Assembly (NCBI GenBank): GCA_944470555.2
Contig: OX104132.1
Span: 8,379,755-8,443,754 of the forward strand
DNA from: Heterobilharzia americana
Taxonomy: Eukaryota; Platyhelminthes; Trematoda; Strigeidida; Schistosomatidae
Length of the DNA: 64,000 nucleotides
Reading direction: 5' to 3'
The notes beneath the pieces were generated by a model. The model saw nothing but the letters and a program-made list of their open reading frames with translations. It searched no databases and had not been told where the DNA came from. Shown piece by piece: positions 9,911-20,833 of this stretch (positions within the stretch are counted from its first letter, which is position 1; every line of letters starts with the position of its first letter). The position numbers and the translations under genes were made by a program.

Positions 9911-12368
9911 AACCTCGCCGAAGTAACTAGTTGACCAGTTACTAGCCGGTCGTAAGCCCGGGTAAAGAGGGAAGGTTGGGCATAGGGCTAGCAACCCTAC
10001 CTCGTAGAATCAATCCAATCGCTAAGGCAACTTCAAAGCACAAACGAAATATAAAAGACAAAAATAAACTTATTCCTCACTGGAATCGGGGAGACGAAAT
10101 GACGCCAGTTGGTGAAAGCCTTCGGGAAGCCAATTGGCCGATATGTCTTCTCTTCTCTCGATGAAAGCGAAAGTAAGGATGGGAACATGGAATGTCCGAA
10201 CAGTGTTTGAACCTAGCTAGGCTGCTCAGATTGCCAAAGAGATGAGGAGATATGGCATAGAAGTGCTAGGAATCTGCGAAAGCAGATGGAATGAAAGTGG
10301 ACTCTCCCAACTGTCAACTGGACAGTCAATAATCTACTCCGATATTGTCACCGAGACGACAACCACGAGCACACTGAGTTTTGGAGTGGCTATCGTGATG
10401 TCCCCAAGAGCATCAAAGGCTCTCATGCAGTGGCAACCAATCTCCTCCTGCAGGATTATGACTGCAGGATTGAAATCAAAAAGAAAGAAAGTTACAATCA
10501 TACAATGCTACGCTATGCATCTACAAATAATGCAGATCAAGAGAAGCAGGAGAAATCCTACAGACAACTGCAATCAGCACTGGACAAGACCTCAGTTGGC
10601 GACATCCAAATTCTAATGGGCGACATGAATGCCAAACTGGGAGTGGACAATACAGGAAGAGAACTAACCATGGGTCGAGAAGCACTCGGTGAAATGAACG
10701 AGAATGGAGAATTGTTTGCAGATTTCTGCGCATTCAACGATTTGGTAATTGGAGGCACTGTGTTCAAGCACAAGGATATCCACAAAGCGACATGGATTTC
10801 ACGAGATGGACACACTAAAAATCAGATCGACTTCATCTCAATGTGAAGAAAGTGGAGACGCCGCCTACTGGACACAAGATCAAGGGAGGAGAGCAGATGT
10901 AGGTTCACACCATTCATTGTCTAGTGCAAGGAACCTTCAAAATCAAGTTGGAAGCCTTCAAGGAAGTTGGTGATAGACCACAGTTGAAGTTCAACACCCA
11001 GAACAGAAAGTGAACTGAAGGACAAAACTACAAAGGACATCTTCACGTCAGCCATCAGAACAAACAAAATGAGAGATATCGAGCAACATCCCTGAAGAAA
11101 CCTATTTGGATGAACACTGGGACTCTTTGAAAGCTATGTGGAGAGAAATCTGCATAACCGTGTTAGGAAGGAAGAAGAAAGAAGATAAGGAATGGATCTC
11201 GACGGACACATGGAAGCTGATAGAGCAGGGAGAGGAGGATGATGAAGCAGAAGATAAACCAGTTCAATGATGAACGATGAGAAGAGGAACTGAGTACAAC
11301 GTACAAAACACCACATTGGATAAAGAAGTGAAGAAGAGTTTGCAGAAAGACAAATGACACTTCTACGACACATTGGCAAGTGAAGTAGAACAGGCTGTTG
11401 GTAGGAGAGACCTGACAACACTATATCAAATAACCAGGTTGCTATCAGGGAAGAGATTACCGCAGATGAAACCAATAAAAGATGAAGAAGGAAATTTAAT
11501 TACCAAAGAAAAGGAACAATGGGCTGACCACTTCAAAAAACTGTTGAATCGACCACCACCTGCAGCCCAGCCACAGAACTATCAGTGAACACAAACCCTC
11601 CGACAAAAGTAGTAGTGAAGTCCTGAACGTCATAGAGTTGCTGAAATGAGGGGAAGGAGTAGGACCAGATGGAATTCCTCTAGAAGCACTGAAAACAGAT
11701 GCAGAGACATCAGCGGACATGCTCACACCACTATTGCAGAAGGTTTGGAAGGAGGGAAAGGCGCCTGTCGATCGGAAGAAGAGCTACCTTGTCAAACTTC
11801 CTAAGAAGGGCGATCTAAGTCTTTGTAAGAACTGGCGCGGAATCATGCTTCTGTCCACCCCAAGCAAAATATTAAGCCGCATCATCCTGGAGAGACTGAA
11901 AAATTCTCTGTATTCAAAATTACGACTGGAACAGGCTGGCTGACTTCAGGAAGTACAAATCATGCTCGGACGAAATTTCAACGCTACGCTACGCATCATC
12001 ATAAAATCGAGTATAGGATGGCAGTCAACTCAATCTCTACCTCAGCTTCATCGACTTTGAAAAGGCCTTCGACAGCGTCGACTGAGAAGTAATTTGGCAG
12101 CTGCTTCAACACTACGGCTTTAGTGCCACAAACCTTTATCAACCTCATTCAACAACTATATGATATATGATGCTACATGCCAATTGATTCACAATGGAAA
12201 GCTCGGTGATGCTTTTGAAGTGAAGATAAAAGTAAGACAAGGTTTCCGCCTACCATCACCGATGATCTTCCTAATTGTGGTCGACTGGACTGGATCATGC
12301 AAGAAACTGTGACAAGCAAGAAGATGGGTATATGCTGGCAGGACCGATGAAAGTACCCTGGAAGATTT
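9911..12368 (+). mobile_element. family B non-LTR retrotransposon, copy B1, 3'-truncated
   Basis: The 5' end matches the other copies (AACCTCGC, then the AGTTACTAGCCGGTCGTAAG block). It encodes a degraded endonuclease and RT and stops abruptly after GAAGATTTG at about 12368, before motif C. Loss of a 3' end is not expected from target-primed integration, so the end was probably removed by rearrangement with B2. From the 5' end to about 11445 it is nearly identical to B3; after about 11455 it matches B4 instead. Confidence 0.85.
10150..12368 (+). pseudogene. endonuclease/RT remnant of B1
   Basis: The endonuclease starts with VRMGTWNVRTVFEP and has a private TAG at 10218-10220. It continues with GICESRWNESG, then switches frame near 10515 into LMGDMNAKLGVDN (about 10614) and HKATWISRDGHTKNQIDF (about 10781-10834). 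RT parts follow: a GPDGIPLEAL-like block near 11670, NWRGIMLLSTPSKILSRIIL (about 11831-11890) and motif A FIDFEKAFDSVD (about 12049-12083), broken by TGA. Motif C is missing. No product is possible. Confidence 0.75.
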
Positions 12369-14720
12369 GCAATTTTTCCTAGTGGAACATAGGGCTTCAG
12401 TAGCACATCTCCATTGCACTCTGTTCTCTGCAGTCTTTTCAACCTGGCTCCATGACTGCCCACAAGCTTTCATTTCTTCCTCACATAATCTCCTCCATGT
12501 CACCCTCACCTCGGACGCCCAACTCATCGTTTCCCCTTTGGGTTCCACTCGACGGACTGGCCTGGCGTGTGATGTCCCCAATCGGTCTTCTCAGTGTATG
12601 TCCAATCCAATCCATCTCCACTTTCTTCTTCTGCATATTCGTTGGGCAATACGTTCTTGGTTGGTTGGCTCGTTACGAAGCCAGAGTTCCTTGTTGCTTA
12701 TTCTTACTGCCCTTCTCATCTGATCTTCAGCATCGGGCGTAGGCAGCTGTTGATGACTGTCTGTAGTTTGTTGGAAATGCTTTTCGCAACGCACCAAGTC
12801 TCTGAACCATCACACAGAAGCACTGGCTTGACTGATTTAGTGTTGAAAATCCGGATCTTGTTCTTTGTGCTGAGTGCAGTAGATCTCCACACTGGTTTCA
12901 GATTAATGAAGGAAGGCCTGTCTTGCTTTCTTTCCGATCCTGGCTTTGACATCCTCATCTGCACCTGTGCCGCCTGTAGTTGAAACTATGCTGCCTAGGT
13001 AGGTGAAAGAGACTACTTCCTTTAGGTTTCTCCCGTTGATGATGATTGGTGCTTCTTGGTGTTGTTGTTGGTGGTCGGGTATCTTCATCACCTCTGTCTT
13101 CCTTACGTTAACCTGAAGCCCGTCTTTGCTGTCCCGCAATCACTTACTTTTATAGGTTTCATCTGCGGTAATCTCTTCCCAGATCGAGAGTAACCTGGTC
13201 AATTGATATAGTGTTGTCAGGTCTCTCCTACCAACAGCCTGTTCTACTTCACTTGCCAATGTGTCGTAGAAGTGTCATTTGTCTTTCTGCAAACTCTTCT
13301 TCACTTCTTTATCCAATGTGGTGTTTTGTACGTTGTACTCAGTTCCTCTTCTCATCGTTCATCATTGAACTGGTTTATCTTCTGCTTCATCATCCTCCTC
13401 TCCCTGCTCTATCAGCTTCCATGTGTCCGTCGAGATCCATTCCTTATCTTCTTTCTTCTTCCTTCCTAACACGGTTATGCAGATTTCTCTCCACATAGCT
13501 TTCAAAGAGTCCCAGTGTTCATCCAAATAGGTTTCTTCAGGGATGTTGCTCGATATCTCTCATTTTGTTTGTTCTGATGGCTGACGTGAAGATGTCCTTT
13601 GTAGTTTTGTCCTTCAGTTCACTTTCTGTTCTGGGTGTTGAACTTCAACTGTGGTCTATCACCAACTTCCTTGAAGGCTTCCAACTTGATTTTGAAGGTT
13701 CCTTGCACTAGACAATGAATGGTGTGAACCTACATCTGCTCTCCTCCCTTGATCTTGTGTCCAGTAGGCGGCGTCTCCACTTTCTTCACATTGAGATGAA
13801 GTCGATCTGATTTTTAGTGTGTCCATCTCGTGAAATCCATGTCGCTTTGTGGATATCCTTGTGCTTGAACACAGTGCCTCCAATTACCAAATCGTTGAAT
13901 GCGCAGAAATCTGCAAACAATTCTCCATTCTCGTTCATTTCACCGAGTGCTTCTCGACCCATGGTTAGTTCTCTTCCTGTATTGTCCACTCCCAGTTTGG
14001 CATTCATGTCGCCCATTAGAATTTGGATGTCGCCAACTGAGGTCTTGTCCAGTGCTGATTGCAGTTGTCTGTAGGATTTCTCCTGCTTCTCTTGATCTGC
14101 ATTATTTGTAGATGCATAGCGTAGCATTGTATGATTGTAACTTTCTTTCTTTTTGATTTCAATCCTGCAGTCATAATCCTGCAGGAGGAGATTGGTTGCC
14201 ACTGCATGAGAGCCTTTGATGCTCTTGGGGACATCACGATAGCCACTCCAAAACTCAGTGTGCTCGTGGTTGTCGTCTCGGTGACAATATCGGAGTAGAT
14301 TATTGACTGTCCAGTTGACAGTTGGGAGAGTCCACTTTCATTCCATCTGCTTTCGCAGATTCCTAGCACTTCTATGCCATATCTCCTCATCTCTTTGGCA
14401 ATCTGAGCAGCCTTGCTAGGTTCAAACACTGTTCGGACATTCCATGTTCCCATCCTTACTTTCGCTTTCATCGAGAGAAGAGAAGACATATCGGCCAATT
14501 GGCTTCCCGAAGGCTTTCACCAACTGGCGTCATTTCGTCTCCCCGATTCCAGTGAGGAATAAGTTTATTTTTGTCTTTTATATTTCGTTTGTGCTTTGAA
14601 GTTGCCTTAGCGATTGGATTGATTCTACGAGGTAGGGTTGCTAGCCCTATGCCCAACCTTCCCTCTTTATCCGGGCTTACGACCGGCTTGTTATCGGTGA
14701 ACTGGTTAGGTTTGCGAGTT
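12369..14720 (-). mobile_element. family B retrotransposon, copy B2, inverted, RT core deleted
   Basis: Read on the minus strand, B2 has the same 5' end and endonuclease half as B1. Near 13150 it jumps from the region preceding the RT to a C-terminal segment (VSFTYLGSIVSTTGG at about 13000), losing about 0.9 kb of RT relative to B4. Its 3' end lacks the (TAA)n tail found in B3 and B4 and abuts the broken 3' end of B1. The arms 9945-11473 and about 13155-14690 form a long near-perfect inverted repeat. Confidence 0.85.
13786..14498 (-). pseudogene. endonuclease remnant of B2
   Basis: Two overlapping frames together cover the endonuclease: VRMGTWNVRTVFEPSKAAQI through IIQCYA in one, and ILMGDMNAKLGVDNTGRE through KNQIDF in the next. 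The switch occurs at the same ATGCAT-containing site as in B1, B3 and B4, so it is an ancestral frameshift. A stop follows NQIDFISM in all copies. Confidence 0.75.
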
Positions 14721-15877
14721 TTTGGGCTGGTGTTTTGTTGAAATCGAATTAAATGTTTTGTATTAAAATATTGTTTGTAGCTGTTTAGGTTTTCAGTGAA
14801 CGGGGGAATGAAGGAGGTGGTGACCACCATTTCCTATGTAGCGTATTTGTCTGATGTAACGCATTTGTTTACAATGGTTTCTTGATGTTGATGGATTTTT
14901 GAATTGGTGAAAGATCTTATTGCTAAGAAACTTGATGAGTGATGAACCATTAGGGTTGTTCTTTTGTATTTCGCAGGCCTGGTAGATCGGAATAATGTAA
15001 ACTGCGGACGGCTGTTTTGCTCGTTTAGGGCTGAGTTCATTAGTGGTGTTCTGAAGGAAATTGTTCTTACTGGGGCGAATCATTTTTGATAACGTGAATC
15101 TGCCTAGTTGACTTGCATGTAACCGGTATACCTAAAATGGTATGATCAATTTTCAGATGATTTACAAATTTCACTGTCTATGTTGACATTTGTCACAGTT
15201 GAGTATTTTTTAAACTGTTTTTCGATTTTGTTGATCGTATCTGGAATATCTACGCATTATCGTGTGTCTGCTAAGCGCTTGGTAACTGCAACGTTGAAAG
15301 TACTTACTCCCCTCAATCATAGGCTCTGAGAGATGTTCCATGTCTAAGATAAACTCTTCATCCTGTTCTTCCGATGTAGTCGCTCCGACAATTACACGTC
15401 AATTGATCCACACAACTCGAGGTAGCATATGAAGGATACGTGGTATCTTTCCATTGTACTAGTAAACAGGGGTTTTGAAATTTCGGAACTAGGATTACTG
15501 CAGAATATATCCTAATCTGTTCGGTGTTTGACTTTTAGTTTGTTATCATTTTATCAATAACATCACTCTTGAAGTTGTGGTGACTGAAAACCTGTCTCTT
15601 GCTGACTGTTACCCTCCCAATTTCGATACATTGTTTTACCCATACTTGTTGATGAAACTTTGTGCGTATGGAACAGCGATAATTTCTCTTCAGTTTTATC
15701 AGCTGAGCGCATTTTTAGTACTGTATGAAACTAGCGTGGTAATCATTTTCTCGTTTATAGTCGGCTGGATAGAAACTGCTGAAATTCAGTTATAGGGCCA
15801 TTTCGTGTTCCTTTGTGATGTAAAAATCTGTGAGGTGTAGCGTCTGTCTTGCTTTGGTTACTTTTGTTATCTTATAG

Positions 15878-16463
15878 GATGAATGGTGTACAACATCAAA
15901 CGTGGTTGAAAATCAAAATTTCCAGTCACACTACCATCACCGTGATACTCATCCACATCATCAATCTGAAATGATGATGACAACAACTATGATGGAAGAA
16001 TCTTTGAATTCCAAGTTGTCTAATACTACGGAAAATTTAAGTAATCAGCAAAATTCATTGAAAGGTATTGCTAAAATCTCTTTAGCCAATAATAATCAGG
16101 ATGATATCGTAGACATTGTCAACACTACAATCACTACCACCAATGATAATATCAGTAATAATGAGAAACTTCGTCTATCATCGTTGAAAAGAAATAAAGT
16201 GTCTAGACCATTAACTGAACCACCAGGCAATAGTATAAGCATTGAACAATTGAATATCGAATCTGAACGACACCAACAAAAACAACAGTCCTCCTCTATT
16301 GTGCCAAAATTAATCACCGATGCCTGTCATTCAAAGCAAATCTCATTGGGATTAGCTGGGTATTGTGAAGTTCCAGTCTCAGATGTACTGATAACATCAT
16401 CATCTTTAAAGCTAAGATTTCTACCTCATAAAATCATCACTGATGCACATATTCGTTGGTTTG
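15878..16463 (+). CDS. ARHGEF7-like: PIX-like RhoGEF, long low-complexity exon
   Basis: The exon begins after CTTATAG with DEWCTTSN and ends at TTTG|GTAAGT (exit phase 1). The inner part is a His/Met/Asn/Thr/Ser-rich low-complexity stretch (for example HYHHRDTHPHHQ), typical of disordered linkers in flatworm proteins. The last third is more ordered, with SLGLAGYCEVPVSD and LRFLPHKIITDAHIRWF. The split codon G|AG with the exon at 20462 gives Glu, so WFEKDTSAM is continuous. No catalytic motif is visible; in vertebrate PIX the equivalent region between PH and GIT-binding segments is also proline/serine-rich and variable. Confidence 0.75.
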
Positions 16464-17049
16464 GTAAGTATTTGTCAAATAGATGATAAAGTTCTTTTCT
16501 ATTCTCTAGGACTTGTTTGATATAAGATATAAGGTATAAGGTATTTAACTGAAATGTTGGGCTACTTGCTTTCTTGGTTATTCCTCTTTATTTCAGGCTG
16601 GACGACTTGTGTGTACTTGGCGCTTGATTGGCTGGTTTGTGACTAGTTTTTAAGGCTTTCATCTAAAAGTTAGTCAGTTGGTCGATCAACAAACCAGTTA
16701 ACGCAAATCGACTCTCTATCCATTAGATAGCATGGATCATCAATGCTCTGATGGATGAGATCTTCATCTAAGTAGAGAAAATAGTCTTTAGTTTAGTTTA
16801 TGCATATACATGAAACCAATCAATCCAACTTATAGCTGAGTGCTTGTCCATCATTAAATCTTGAGACTGTATTCACCAAATTAACATTATCTGATCCTGT
16901 TAGTGATGTTGGTCATAAAGGGTCTGCATAGAATGGCGATGCTTCATCTCTTTTTGATATTGTATTTATCCTTCGGTTCATCCTGTCGAATATTTTTGGC
17001 TATGTTACTAGGTGGCTAGAACAAGTTTTGTCTACCATTAGTCATCACT

Positions 17050-17490
17050 GAAATGTGTGAACCTTCATTGACTGAGTTGGGTTGGATATGTACTGCGCAT
17101 CCCGAGCCACCGCTTACTTCATTGTACAATGCTAAGGGAAGTTTGATTAAGTTGGAAGAGGGTTCAGGGCGGCCAAAGCAAGACGTGACAGCTGTTGATG
17201 GAGTCTGTAACTCTTATTCTGAACCGTGTGGACATGTGAACTACCTGACTGGGGTTCTTAAGACGAAAGGAATCAGTGGTAAAAATCGGTCACAAATGTT
17301 GCAGATGTACTCACTCTGACATCTTTCGAAGTCTGAATATTTTGACTAACCTTAATTCTTAAATTCCCTCTCCTCGCATGCACTTTTGTCCAATTTGATA
17401 TGAGTTTTTTTGTATACTACTGTGGAGTGTGGTAACTTGAACCCATGCGTTTGTCTTCGAGGTTCAGCGTTGATTTCATCTGTCTGTCTA
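17050..17490 (+). mobile_element. 3' fragment of subfamily A2
   Basis: The frame at 17053-17319 carries a degraded version of the A2 C-terminal block (a TELGWICTAHPEPPL stretch aligns with LRWLGHV-MLSHRLP), followed by the A2 3' UTR with CTACTGTGGAGTGTGGTAAC and the GTCTGTCTAACC end. Catalytic domains are absent. Confidence 0.65.
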
Positions 17491-17964
17491 ACCGAAATGT
17501 GCATTTCTGAAAAAAGTTGTACATTTGAAACCTAGATCTTTACTACTCAATTCCACAACCACTAACGGTTTGAAATCGCCCAAAGGTAACGTCTCTGACT
17601 CTATCAAAATTGTGGATTTTAAAGACTACTTACCGTTGTTCACAGTGACTACTTGGTCTGCTTCATGTTTGTGATATCGATGTTGAAAGTAAAGTCTGAG
17701 ATATTTTTGACTGATTATAACTGTCTTATGAGATTCATCCGGATGTTACCGTGGATGGTCATGAGTGCGACAGTACTTAACACACCATCCATCAGTCATG
17801 GAAATCTGTATAAAGTGGCCTCCGGACAAGCAAAATGTGGTTGGTTGCTAAATATGGTGAGTGTACGTTTTTAGATAAGGTTGTAGTATTTTAGGATGAG
17901 AAGTTCAAAAACGAATTGCCTAATTGCCATTTATGACACAATTAGGAAATAGGGACGATTGGGT

Positions 17965-18170
17965 CCCGACTAAGTGGTTCAGTCGTAACGTGCTGGTCGC
18001 AGGACCTGAAGGTCCTTGGTTTGATCCCTGATGGGGTCATAGGTGGCCACTGCTGCGGAGTCCCATACTGGGACGAGAAAGCTGTGCAGTGCTCTTAGTC
18101 CTCCAATGTTTCTTCAACTGATGTCAGTTCATGATGAATACCAATCTGAAATCGATAGATAAATCCCCAT
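17965..18170 (+). repeat. SINE2 copy with hammerhead-like fold
   Basis: A tRNA-like head (AAGTGGTTCAGTCGTAACG, then TTGGTTTGATCCC) precedes CACTG (18048-18052), CTGCGGA (18053-18059), the stem II pair GTCCC and GGGAC, GAGAAAGCTGTG, and CAGTG (18087-18091). CACTG and CAGTG are complementary and close stem I, so the three-stem hammerhead layout can still be drawn although two core bases differ. It ends in the family 3' block GTCAGTTCATGATGAATACC. Confidence 0.65.
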
Positions 18171-18224
18171 AAACCTCCAAATCGAATTTATGATAAATCT
18201 ATTCGTTTGTCGATGACAGTTAAT

Positions 18225-18405
18225 ACTGCAGATGTAGAGTTGTGGCTCACTGTTTTAGGGAGTTATCTGCCAATCACTGGGTCAGAGCTCCGAACGTCGC
18301 TCCTTTCACTGAGGTTTGGGCAACCAGGTAGTGTCATTATCCCTCACACAATAAGTGTGGCTCATCGCCTACTGCACGAATGTGCAAAAGTCTACTGAGT
18401 AGATT
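18225..18405 (+). repeat. SINE3 copy
   Basis: The copy starts at AGAGTTGTGGCTCACTG and shows the family blocks GAGGTTTGGGCAACCAGGTAG, CACACAATAAGTGTGGCTCA and CCTACTGCACGAATGTG, then ACTGAGTAGATTTC. The same order occurs at 28215-28410, 43375-43560 and 56720-56905. The head is tRNA-like. Confidence 0.7.
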
Positions 18406-18949
18406 TCTTTTCGACTGCAGCTGCATACGGAATCTTTCATATACATCGAGTAGATTCAGGTAACCAGCATTCTTCTATCTCTCGTATGTTAGTGGGGTTG
18501 TAGGGTGGTTCATTGGTTAGTATTCAACCTACTTATATCAGTGGTTAAATTATTTTTATTATTAACCGTGAACCTTACACCGGGAGTTGGAATCTGAGTT
18601 GACCTCCACCCAAAGTCATGTTTTTAGTTTGTCATTCTCAGTGTCATATTGAAAACCGCTAACCTCACTCTCACGCGCATATTTCTTGCTATTCTTGCCG
18701 TTGGTGGAGTGAGTGGTAGCACTTTTCCTGAGAAAGTTCTGCCTTCTGATATGTTGCAAGTACATCACTCTGTCGAAGGCTCTTTACTCGAACACCCGTG
18801 GGTGTTCTAGAGCTTAAGATGAGGTGTATACATCGAGTATTGTGCGTCATGTTGTCGACTCTCCATATTCCTGTTCAGTTTTGTCATAAATCTTATAGAG
18901 GTCTCTCTCTCGTCATCTAATACCGCAGGGATTGGTCTGTTCGCAGGAG

Positions 18950-19965
18950 AATCCTTGCTACATCTAGAATACCCAGTTGACATTGTTCTGTTACGTTAAG
19001 ACTGACAAAATGCAGAGTTTTCTGAACACTTTGAGTGCCAATTTGAGAATGGTTGCGATGCGTTTCTTGTCACCCAAATGCAAATTATTTCTCTAGGACT
19101 GGTCTTCAGTGGTGCCTTGTGTAGCAATAGTGATTGAGGCGGTTGAATGCGTTGATCACTTCACTTACCTGAGAGATCGGATCAACCTTGGTGGATCAAT
19201 AGTCGATAAAGTCTCTGCATGGATACAAAATTGCTCGACTGGCTTTTGCCATCTGCAATGCCGCCGCGATATCTTATTACCTATTAAGGGTTGAGTTTAC
19301 TTTGCTCCAGTCCGCTCTGTCCTGCTGTATCGTTGTTAAACATGGCCATTAAAGATAAAGGATATAAGAAAGCTTCTAATGTTTGATTGCTGTTGCCTTC
19401 TTGGTGTCACCACGTGAGTAGCAGAGAAGTCAAGTGTAAAATTTTTGGGTGGACAGGAAAGTCAGTTGATAAGGTCGTGAACCTCTATCGACTAAAACGG
19501 TTCGGACATGTGTTACGCGTGCCTAGTCACCGTCCGCCTCGTCTCACAATGTTCGCTGAGGTATGTTCACGCGAGAAAAAGGTAAGGAGCGGCCAGACTA
19601 AAACACAACATCACTTCATGAAGTCCTTGACTGTTGGTTTGAGCCATGAAGGGAGGTGCAAACTAGCCGGTTGGGGTTCATATGACGACAAAAACCACTA
19701 GTTGGCATCTATGTGGTGGTACTGCTCAGAATCCATCGCCGTAGTGCAGAAGTATCCAGACACTATCTTCATCTGAACTGCTATACTGATTTCAGCATTT
19801 TCTCACTCTTCCTTTCTCACTTTTATTGCTTCCTACTACTTTTGGCCTAATTTTCTCTCTTTCTTCATATTTAATCTTACTACTTTGTTACTTGTTGTGC
19901 TGATATGCGGTGTGGCAACTTGGACCGTTGTGCGGTAATTCCTGGTCCTATCTTGGTATTGATTG
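18950..19965 (+). pseudogene. degraded family A copy (RT motif C to 3' UTR)
   Basis: Recognisable parts include ACTGACAAAATGCAGAG (after motif C), VECVDHFTYLRDRINLGGSI (about 19138), a degraded thumb, then KSVDKVVNLYRLKRFGHVLR (about 19460-19520) and the C-terminal HEGRCKLAGWGS. Several stops and frameshifts break it. It ends in the family A 3' UTR CTGGTCCTATCTTGGTATTG. Confidence 0.75.
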
Positions 19966-20193
19966 ATTTGACTATTGTTACAGGTTTGGATTTGGAATCG
20001 AAGTATTAGCTGATACTAGGTTTGTTGCTTCCGATTTCTCCATGTGATGCTTGATTCCAGAGTGAATATTTTCCAATCAAGATGCAATAGTTTCAGACTA
20101 CTTTATCAACACTAAGTTCACTTCCAGTTAATTCATATTACTTTTAATGAAGCAATCATGAACATGTTTGTGCACTAGGCCACACACATCCTC

Positions 20194-20213
20194 TGTGTGT
20201 GTGTGTGTGTGTG
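20194..20213. repeat. (TG)n microsatellite
   Basis: Ten TG units in a row. Confidence 0.9.
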
Positions 20214-20224
20214 ATAATGAAGTT

Positions 20225-20345
20225 ACTTGACTGTACTACTGATAAGTCTCATGCTTGGACGAAATACCTGTTCAATGCTCTTAGGTTTCCAGGTGTTTCC
20301 AATTGATTTCAGTTCGTGATGAATACCAGCTTGAAATCAAATCTC
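20225..20345 (+). repeat. SINE2 3' part with near-canonical hammerhead core
   Basis: CTGATAA at 20239-20245 is one base from CUGAUGA. It is followed by GTCT, a short loop, GGAC and GAAA (20261-20264), then CTGTTCAATGCTCTTAGG and the family 3' block GTTCGTGATGAATACCAGC. The tRNA-like head is truncated or unrecognisable. Confidence 0.6.
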
Positions 20346-20461
20346 GATAAATGGAGCATGACTTATACGCGTTGACAACATCGAATTCCCAATTAGTCGA
20401 TGATCAACAGATGCTCGACTCACTTTACCTATACATATACTTCTATTTTCCCTACTTTTAG

Positions 20462-20833
20462 AGAAGGATACGTCAGCCATGGATAAGCAATTGAAACAGT
20501 TATCTACTGATCCATCGGTTACTGTCCCGAATAGAAATAAAGAAGAGACAACAGTATCATCATCATCAAATAGTGCTTTAACTCATGCTATTCGTTATCT
20601 TCGTATTGATGGTCCATTGGATTTCTTTCATCCTAGCGATAGAACTGGTTCCGTGAATGGTTTAAATAGCATAGGACTTTCAAGTGCAGCTAATGTTATT
20701 GGCGGGTTTTCCAGTAATACCGTGGTTTTTAGTGGTGATAACACAACGTCTGGTGCTTCAGTGGACAATCGTGTACGACCTCAAAGTCCTAAGATGGTTG
20801 AATCAGCTAAAGAATCACGTCGTAAACGGGGCG
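20462..20833 (+). CDS. ARHGEF7-like: PIX-like RhoGEF, exon upstream of the GIT-binding region
   Basis: The acceptor CCCTACTTTTAG and donor GCG|GTGAGTA bound a 372-nt exon entered and left in phase 1. It encodes EKDTSAMDKQLKQL, a Ser/Thr-rich run, then THAIRYLRIDGPLDFFHP, a Gly/Ser-rich stretch and finally PKMVESAKESRRKRG. The basic end followed by an acidic DENEL start in the next exon mirrors vertebrate PIX, where a Lys/Arg-rich segment precedes an acidic one just before the VIEAYC motif. The intermediate sequence has no domain I recognise and is likely disordered. Confidence 0.8.

Larger units (their letters stand above)
9841..15877 (+). other. intron of the PIX-like gene (6.0 kb) containing the B1/B2 inverted repeat
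   Basis: The intron is almost entirely two family B retroelements joined tail to tail (9911-14720). The remainder, 14721-15877, has no recognised element; the open frame at 15577-15795 is hydrophobic by composition and has no supporting feature. Confidence 0.6.
16464..20461 (+). other. intron of the PIX-like gene (4.0 kb)
   Basis: Bounded by GTAAGTATTT and CCCTACTTTTAG. It contains an A2 fragment (17050-17490), a SINE2 copy (17965-18170), a SINE3 copy (18225-18405), a degraded family A copy (18950-19965), a GT microsatellite and the 3' part of another SINE2 copy (20225-20345). The part 16464-17049 and 17491-17964 shows nothing recognisable. Confidence 0.6.

Noticed and set aside
15577..15795. 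Additional exon before 15878
   Set aside because: It ends in a stop with no donor, and the exon at 15878 already joins in phase to 9840.
20462..20833. Translation start at the ATG in 20479 as a separate short gene
   Set aside because: The frame is open through the acceptor and joins in phase to the preceding and following exons.
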